DNA of 64,000 nucleotides, from the NCBI GenBank assembly GCA_039566865.1, contig CM076947.1, positions 21,205,501 to 21,269,500 of the forward strand, read 5' to 3'. Below are positions 59,001-64,000 of the stretch, piece after piece. The DNA is from Aurelia coerulea. Lineage: Eukaryota > Cnidaria > Scyphozoa > Semaeostomeae > Ulmaridae. Within the stretch, counting starts at the first letter, position 1, and every line of letters starts with the position of its first letter. Below the pieces are notes generated by a model, which did no database searches, was not told the DNA's origin, and saw nothing but the letters and a program-made list of their open reading frames with translations. Made by a program: the position numbers and the translations under genes.

Positions 59001-62000
59001 TTCAAAACAAACAAAGCCGCCAAAGTCTCCTCGAAACTAGTACGGCAAACTTTCGCCTTGTGCAAGCGAAAGATGGTTTTAAGAGAAGTTATGTGCTTAT
59101 AGCGAAAGAAGAAAGGTAAAGCTAAAGCTCTGTTGCTTAGATTATGTTTATTTGATTCAGGAGCCGAGCAGAAGGCATTGTAATTCTCGTGTCTTTGGGG
59201 CTTAAACTGAAACGATTACAAAACAGCTCCTACATTAAGCGACAGGGCTTTAGATTTACCCTTCTTCTTTCGCTATAAGCACATAACTTCTCTTAAAAAC
59301 CATCTTTCGCTTGCACAAGGCGAAAGTTTGCCGTACTAGTTTCGAGGAGACTTTGGCGGCTTTGTTTGTTTTGAATTACTGGTTGAGAGAATTTCCTTTG
59401 TCTGCATCCGCTAATCGCTTTGAATTGAGGTGTCAATCAAACTCAACTGTTGCTATTGTATTACAAAATCTGCCCTTGTTTGGCACGATAGAAGTCATGA
59501 AAAACCGCGGAATATGTTATTTGTGAAAAGACTTATAAATTTGTAGACAGAAACACCGCAACACGACGAAAAAACAACAGCAAATGTGTGTGAATTTAAA
59601 GACTTATAGTTGGAACTTTTTCAGATAAATGTATTCATATTCAACGTTTTCCCAAATAAAATCGAAGCATATGAATATTAGTCCCACAGAATATCATGAA
59701 CCATTCCACCAGCGTACTGACAGTCACATCAGATCACTGCCTCTGAATATAGTTTGATGCGTATTGATTATTTTCATCTACTCAACAGCTCGAAAAACTT
59801 TACCAAGCAGAACCATCCTTCAAACAAGTCGTTCTCATTGGATTCAGGTAACCATTACTAAAAGATAATTGATGAAACCAATGCCAATTTCATTGTCGAG
59901 TGTTCATCGCATGTTTGATTGCTTGCAAAATGAGTTTCTCGTTTGGCAGAGTTGTTTGTGAATAAAGGCTCCTCCACCTTTTGACTTGCTACTTCATAAA
60001 ATTTTGCAATTTTCTGAGAGATCATCTCGCCTCTCTGGCAGGAATGACCAAAATAGTAATAAAGGCTCTTTGGGTGCCCATTAAGAAATGCTTAGAATAA
60101 AGCCATCGACATTTGATATAGATACAGGGAACTCATTGCACTTAGAAATTGTTTTTTGAGCGCTGGACGAGATACTTCAATTCGTGACGAAGCTATAGTC
60201 AGTCTCAAATTATATGTCACCTGCAAATGCCCGCGAATAACAACAACAGAAGTGTTTTGCCAAGGAATTTTGCGTTATCGCAAATCTCAGGTGACAATTT
60301 GAGACAGACTTCATAGGGCAAATGAAACTGAAAATAGTTCTGATGTTAGCAGAAGAAAGAGCTGGTAACTGATAATCTCACTTTCTTCTAAGTCCCAATA
60401 GCTACTGGGGGAGTCGGAAAATGTTAAAGTCCACTTTTCGCAAAAATCACAAACAAAAAATTATGACATTTGAAAAATTTCTACTCCGTAGTCTGACTGA
60501 GGGCTTAACGTAATGTTGAAAATTTATTCATAATTTACAATGCATCATCTTAACCTCAAACGAAGAATTGCCGCAAACTATCTTCCATTGGCATTGCCTA
60601 AAACTATAAGTGATTGGCTCAATTTGATCCATGCGTTAATGACTAAAACAGCAAAATAACATGTAGACGTGTAGTTATGCATACCACTCATCCATGCTGG
60701 GCATCCAAATTTCAAAATCTACATAGCAGTTAACATGCGATTTTTAGCTGGTTTGGGGCATATCGAGAACGAGAACTTTCGATTATCTCTTAATTTTAGA
60801 AAGAAACAACAGCCTAAAATTATGAGCAAAATCTTGAAAATTAAGTTAAAGCCCCAGTAAGATGATGAAACTAAAGTTATACAAATTGGTTGCATCGTCT
60901 TTCCTGTGCAATTTTTCAGAAGAGTTGGTACATTTCCTGACTCACCCGGTAGATAACGTGGATATTTTGTACAACTCAATCAAATTGAAGCTCAATCTTA
61001 CCTCAAAATCATTATCCTTTTTCCAATAGCGACAGTCAAGGCCAGAAGAAAGCAGAAAGACGGCAAGTGTAAGTCCCAACATGCATCTTAAAATCTGTAA
61101 ATAAAATTGAAAATCTTAAAACAGTTTCTTTGCTTGATATAACATTAAATAGCGTATTCATTGTAATAAACCCAAAAACGCAGCATTAGACTGACAAGAA
61201 CAACAACCAAATTAACCTTAACTGGGAGAAAACTGTTACATCTTGCAAGAGAAACAACAAAAAACCTTGAAAGGAGAGAAAATAAGTTAATAGCTGCAAA
61301 AATAGGCTAATAGCTGCAACGTTGCTCTTAATTGCAGCTATTAACTTATTTTCTCTCCTTTCCAGGGTTTCAGATTAATTCGTTGTTTCTCTAGCAGGAT
61401 TTAGCAGTTTTCTCCAAAGTTACAACAGGAGTTAATAGTTTCTTTCCACAAATTACAATGTCTTATGTTGCGTTTGTGGGTTTATTACGTATATAACAAA
61501 TAAATTAATGCGTTTGGCTTGCTTTTGAAGAACCGATCACGGAAAAAGATGGACGAGTTTACAACCTATGCCATGTAAAAGAAATGCCTTATTTCTTCAA
61601 AGTTATAGATTGAAGGAAAAAAGTGTTGCAAAGTTCGAGGCAATTTTTCATTCATTCATTCATTCATTCATTCATTCATTCATTCATTCATTCATTCATA
61701 TATTCATTCATTCATTCATTACTTTATCTTGAGTAGGCTGCAAAGATTCCTACCTATTTCTAGCTAATTTAGGCCGACTATGCATGCTGCAGCCAGGCAT
61801 GGGGCCCCTTGTGCAACAACGTCCCTTTCCAAGGACGGCCTAATGAGAAAAATTCAGTATACCTTAAAAACAGCAGCGAACTTAAACCCCTACTAAAGAA
61901 TGTTATCATTAATCCTTGTTTCATTCACTTAGTTTAAAAATTGTCCATATTTTCGTTCTCAGTAGAGACGTATTCGGTCTGCATGTCATGCAATTGTCGT

Positions 62001-63295
62001 GGTAGTTAATGCATTATGGCAAACTTATGTATATTCATTATTTCTTTTCAACATTGACGTAGACTTACCTTGTACTATCTATCCACAGTGTCAAAGCAGC
62101 TCCTCCTGGCGTTGTTGCAGACTTCTACGTTCGATTCCACACATTCGGCATGCATCTACGAAAGCTTGCTGATGAAATCAAGGACGGCAAACTGGACACT
62201 CATCCAGTCTCCAAGAAATTCGTCAGAGCTTGTGAGTAGTTTCAAAATTTCGCATTTGCAGTTCTTGGCGCGCTGAATTCATCTATCTCAGTTGGAAATG
62301 GGAGCACTGGGGGCACCGAGATTGCAAAAAAAAAAACGAGAAATGTCCGTTACTGTTTCAGGAGGTGCCCCTTCTCAACAATGATACGGATAGAATGTTG
62401 CGTACATTTGCTATCATTTACTTTGTGCGGTTTTGCTATATTTACTTCTCGTTTTGCTTTGCTGTCAAGGAAATCGATCATCTATCAGGATTTGCATTAT
62501 TTTCTGATGTGTATCAAATTCTTAATGTGTAAAATCCGACACATATTAAAGGCCCCTTCTGATGAAAAAGTGCCCCATGCATCCAGAGAAAATGAAAAAG
62601 TGTACAGTTAAATGATCTTTTATAAAAAACCATACCCATGAATCCAGAAATCATTTGATATCGTTAAAAATCATACCCATAAATCCGGATTCTATCGTAA
62701 AAAAGGCACCCTAAAAATGGCACAACCCCATACCATGGAGTACTCTCAAGTAAACTCCCCCCCCCCCCCCTTCAGGTGGAAATGACAACATTGCCTTCTT
62801 TTCTTTCCAGACACCGCTGAACCAAAAGGACGTGTATGCACTCCCGACTGCCGAATCCAATGCTACTCATACTGCGATCAAGGATGTTGCAACATCCACG
62901 CTTTCATGCCAATTGATATGCAAGCTATCGCCCCAGCCCCAGCCCCAGTAGCTGTCCCACCTCCACCACCTCCACCTCCTCCACCACCACCACCCCCTCC
63001 ACCACCACCTCCAGTCTACCAACCCCCACCCCCACAACCTGCCCCATACCCAAATTATGCACAAGCAGCTTGTCCTCCCGTTTGCAACACCTTCTGTGGA
63101 CCTCAATGCCCTAATAACTGTTGCACCCAATACCCTAGTCAACCTGCTGCGTTCCCACAATACCAGCCAGTAGCTTACCCGGCCCCAGCTCCTGCCCCTG
63201 TTGCATATCCAGCAGCCTACCCTGCCCCTGCAGCATACCCCGCACAATATCAAGCCCCAGCACAGCCATGTGGCTTCAGAGGATGTGGAAAATAA
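55913..63295 (+). CDS. Secreted SEA-domain protein with two minicollagen-type cysteine domains and polyproline, gene D (7 coding exons)
   Basis: Coding exons are 55913-56000, 56547-56762, 57230-57448, 58218-58327, 59789-59847, 62089-62231 and 62811-63295, joining in phases 1,1,1,0,2,1 to give 439 residues. Residues 1-21 are a signal peptide. Residues 30-101 run from Lys/Glu/Ala-rich to Thr/Pro-rich, and 102-174 are a Thr/Pro stalk. Residues 175 to about 270 look like a SEA domain (LEEKWSDDLL, LEKLYQAEPSFKQVVLIGF, VVADFYVRF). CTPDCRIQCYSYCDQGCC (288-305) and CPPVCNTFCGPQCPNNCC (366-383) match the minicollagen cysteine domain, separated by 19 prolines and Pro/Tyr-rich sequence. The tail is Ala/Pro/Tyr-rich and ends CGFRGCGK. 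No Gly-X-Y collagen repeat is present. In known proteins such domains cross-link by disulphide exchange in the nematocyst wall or tubule, so a nematocyst structural role is inferred; another secreted matrix is possible. Confidence 0.88.
56859..56915 (+). pseudogene. Duplicated cassette exon of gene D (functional status uncertain)
   Basis: This 57-nt stretch nearly repeats part of exon 2 (GQVTTEAPVKPTTKLTTP versus RQVTTKAPVKATTKPTTP). It is bounded by AG and GT at positions that would keep phase 1 on both sides, so it could add 19 residues to the stalk. The acceptor lacks a pyrimidine tract, so it may be a relic. Confidence 0.45.
57466..57645. repeat. Degenerate (TAACG/AACGTA)n array
   Basis: AACGTAACATAACAGAAC-type units fill the start of intron 3 of gene D. 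Confidence 0.7.
58218..62231 (+). CDS. Gene D exons 4-6: SEA domain
   Basis: Three exons (58218-58327, 59789-59847, 62089-62231) encode about 100 residues with the SEA order: an N-terminal helix, a phenylalanine-rich turn, LEKLY helix, a beta strand ending VVLIGF, then VVADFYVRFH and a C-terminal helix. The usual G-S-V-V-V self-cleavage site is replaced by APPGVVADF, without the catalytic serine, so cleavage is not expected. Confidence 0.7.
58830..59490. mobile_element. Palindromic element with AATTACTGGTTGAGAGAATT arms
   Basis: Two arms of about 290 bases, almost identical in inverse, surround a short centre. Each arm reads as an open frame by chance. It lies in intron 4 of gene D. Confidence 0.6.
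60197..60314. mobile_element. Hairpin MITE, AGTCAGTCTCAAATTATATG arm
   Basis: Paired with GTGACAATTTGAGACAGACT at the right; 118 bases long, in intron 5 of gene D. Confidence 0.5.
60403..60951. mobile_element. Fold-back element, GACTCACCCGGTA end
   Basis: The right end is canonical; the left end reads TACTGGGGGAGTCGGAAAATG. It lies in intron 5 of gene D, directly downstream of the nested signal-peptide exon. Confidence 0.5.
61002..61082 (-). CDS. Signal-peptide exon of an unidentified gene nested in gene D intron 5
   Basis: The minus strand shows a TTTATTTACAG acceptor, a short leader, then MLGLTLAVFLLSSGLDCRYW and KKDNDFE, ending at a GTAAGA donor in phase 0. The peptide has a textbook hydrophobic core and cleavage region. 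An earlier ATG four bases upstream is out of frame and closes after 16 codons. No following exon was found; a fold-back element begins about 50 bases downstream on this strand. It may be the start of a small secreted protein or an orphan exon. Confidence 0.4.
61160..61497. mobile_element. Fold-back MITE, AATAAACCCA ends
   Basis: AATAAACCCAAAAACGCA pairs with TGCGTTTGTGGGTTTATT; inner arms contain GAAAGGAGAGAAAATAAGTT and its complement. Confidence 0.6.
61648..61862 (-). mobile_element. LINE 3' tail with long (TTCA)n array
   Basis: About 80 bases of nearly pure TTCA repeat are followed on the plus strand by a GC-richer segment (about 61,735-61,860) that looks like a reversed LINE 3' untranslated region. 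It lies in intron 5 of gene D. Confidence 0.5.
62811..63295 (+). CDS. Gene D exon 7: twin minicollagen cysteine domains and polyproline
   Basis: The terminal exon starts after TTTCCAG in phase 1. It holds both CxxxCxxxCxxxCxxxCC units, the 19-proline run at residues 328-346, Ala/Pro/Tyr repeats (AYPAPA, VAYPAP) and stops at TAA (63,293-63,295). Codons for the proline run mix CCA, CCT and CCC, so it is not a simple microsatellite expansion. Confidence 0.9.
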
Positions 63296-63512
63296 GAAGC
63301 CGAGAACAAAACACGAACACATGGTCAAATGCGAGCAATTGACCTGGCAGTATCGAATGTCAAATGTCACAAAGGCATAGGCCAGAGTATACAGGTCAAA
63401 GGACAAGCTGAGACACTACTGTAAAGAACATATTGGAACTTTTGAATTCGCTTTTGAGCGAGACAAACATTTTTGATATTTTCTATCACATGCATTTTTA
63501 CTACGTAAGTAA

Positions 63513-63518
63513 AATAAA
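63513..63518 (+). terminator. Polyadenylation signal of gene D
   Basis: AATAAA lies about 218 bases after the gene D stop codon and is the first canonical signal in the 3' region. Confidence 0.6.
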
Positions 63519-63689
63519 AGCTTTTTGATAAAGTTGATGATATATGTAAAGGTTTTCTAACGTATTTTGGAAAATGAATATAATTTTGTAGTAACAATGA
63601 CTTGTAATATACTGAGAGGTAGTCAATCAGGTTAAAATTAATTTTCGAAACAGTCTTGTTTTCTATTTGTATACCTTTCTATTTGTATA

Positions 63690-64000
63690 TCAAATGAGGC
63701 CCTTTACATAAGAAATTTCAACCCGTGTTGAGTTGGACACGGGTTGAGCTTCAACTCGGTTGACCGTGTAAGCCTTCATCGTGTTTACACGAAGGAGGCC
63801 GAGTTGAAACTCAACACGGGTTTAACTCAACTCGGCAACTCAACCTGTGTCGCAATTTCAACACGGGTTGAAATTTATCATGTAAACGCAAAAGTTTTTC
63901 AACTCGGGGTGTGTTGAAATCAAAGGTAGAATGTGAACAAAGGAGATAGAATCTATTTCCGAATTTTTGAATGAGGCTCATATTCCTTCTTCTATCTTTT
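63690..64000. mobile_element. Fold-back element cut by the window edge
   Basis: ACCCGTGTTGAGTTGGACAC and repeated CAACTCGG / CCGAGTTG blocks fold on themselves, with GTTTACACGA as in the element at 27,368. The right boundary is not visible. Confidence 0.4.

Noticed and set aside
58829..59526. Two identical-looking open frames starting MHKAKVCRTSFEETLAAL
   Set aside because: They are the two arms of a palindromic element read on opposite strands, and the same sequence recurs without an intact frame elsewhere.
62867..63406. 179-codon minus-strand open frame over gene D exon 7
   Set aside because: It is the complement of Pro/Ala codons (Gly/Trp/Arg-rich) with no domain; the plus strand carries the minicollagen cysteine pattern.
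1..64000. Bacterial-type features (operons, CRISPR arrays, insertion sequences)
   Set aside because: Spliced genes, GT/AG introns, SINEs and LINEs show a eukaryotic genome; tandem repeats here lack regular spacer structure.

Overview
This is a 64 kb stretch of an animal genome, almost certainly cnidarian. The strongest evidence is a spliced plus-strand gene (55,913-63,295) carrying two cysteine patterns of the minicollagen type (CxxxCxxxCxxxCxxxCC). That module is known from nematocyst capsule proteins and is restricted to Cnidaria, including Myxozoa. Moderate base composition, kilobase introns and a heavy load of fold-back and LINE-derived repeats fit an anthozoan, but the exact group is inference.

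Four spliced genes, all reconstructed here from open frames with matching splice phases, carry essentially all the supported coding content. (1) and (2): two tandem minus-strand IkappaB-like inhibitors of NF-kappaB, gene A (27,015-13,872, 5 coding exons, 283 residues) and gene B (8,431-3,365, 6 coding exons, 296 residues). Their exon lengths are nearly identical (197, 103, 232/229, 89), both start with a lysine pair followed by a DSG phosphodegron, and both continue into ankyrin repeats. Perfect kappaB sites lie just upstream of gene B and in its first intron, which suggests classical NF-kappaB feedback control. (3) Gene C, minus strand (46,359-30,469, 8 coding exons, 719 residues): a secreted, low-complexity protein with a histone-H1-like basic region containing SPKK motifs, a Thr/Pro/Ala mucin-like stretch, a Lys/Glu stretch and acidic TKTGDDSTGD-type repeats. 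(4) Gene D, plus strand (55,913-63,295, 7 coding exons, 439 residues): signal peptide, Lys/Glu and Thr/Pro-rich stalk, SEA domain, minicollagen cysteine domain, 19 consecutive prolines, second minicollagen cysteine domain, and a Pro/Ala/Tyr tail. C and D stand head to head about 9.5 kb apart and share the phase-1 signal-peptide exon and the Thr/Pro/Lys stalk style. They are the best candidates for an undescribed system: extracellular or nematocyst matrix components. A lone signal-peptide exon on the opposite strand (61,082-61,002) lies inside an intron of D.

Layout: 1-3,364 repeats; 3,365-8,431 gene B; 8,432-13,871 kappaB-bearing promoter region, a dead LINE fragment and MITEs; 13,872-27,015 gene A, whose last intron holds a 2.46 kb near-perfect palindrome inserted in another element; 27,016-30,468 fold-back element and LINE remnant; 30,469-46,359 gene C with introns full of pogo-like and mariner-like fold-backs; 46,360-55,891 intergenic nested repeats, a SINE and tRNA-like sequence; 55,892-63,295 gene D; 63,296-64,000 3' end and an incomplete fold-back. 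Several insertions show clean target duplications (ATTTAATTC, ATT, TA, TGTACGA). All protein identities rest on motif recognition without database searches. Splice sites are predictions from GT/AG context and phase.
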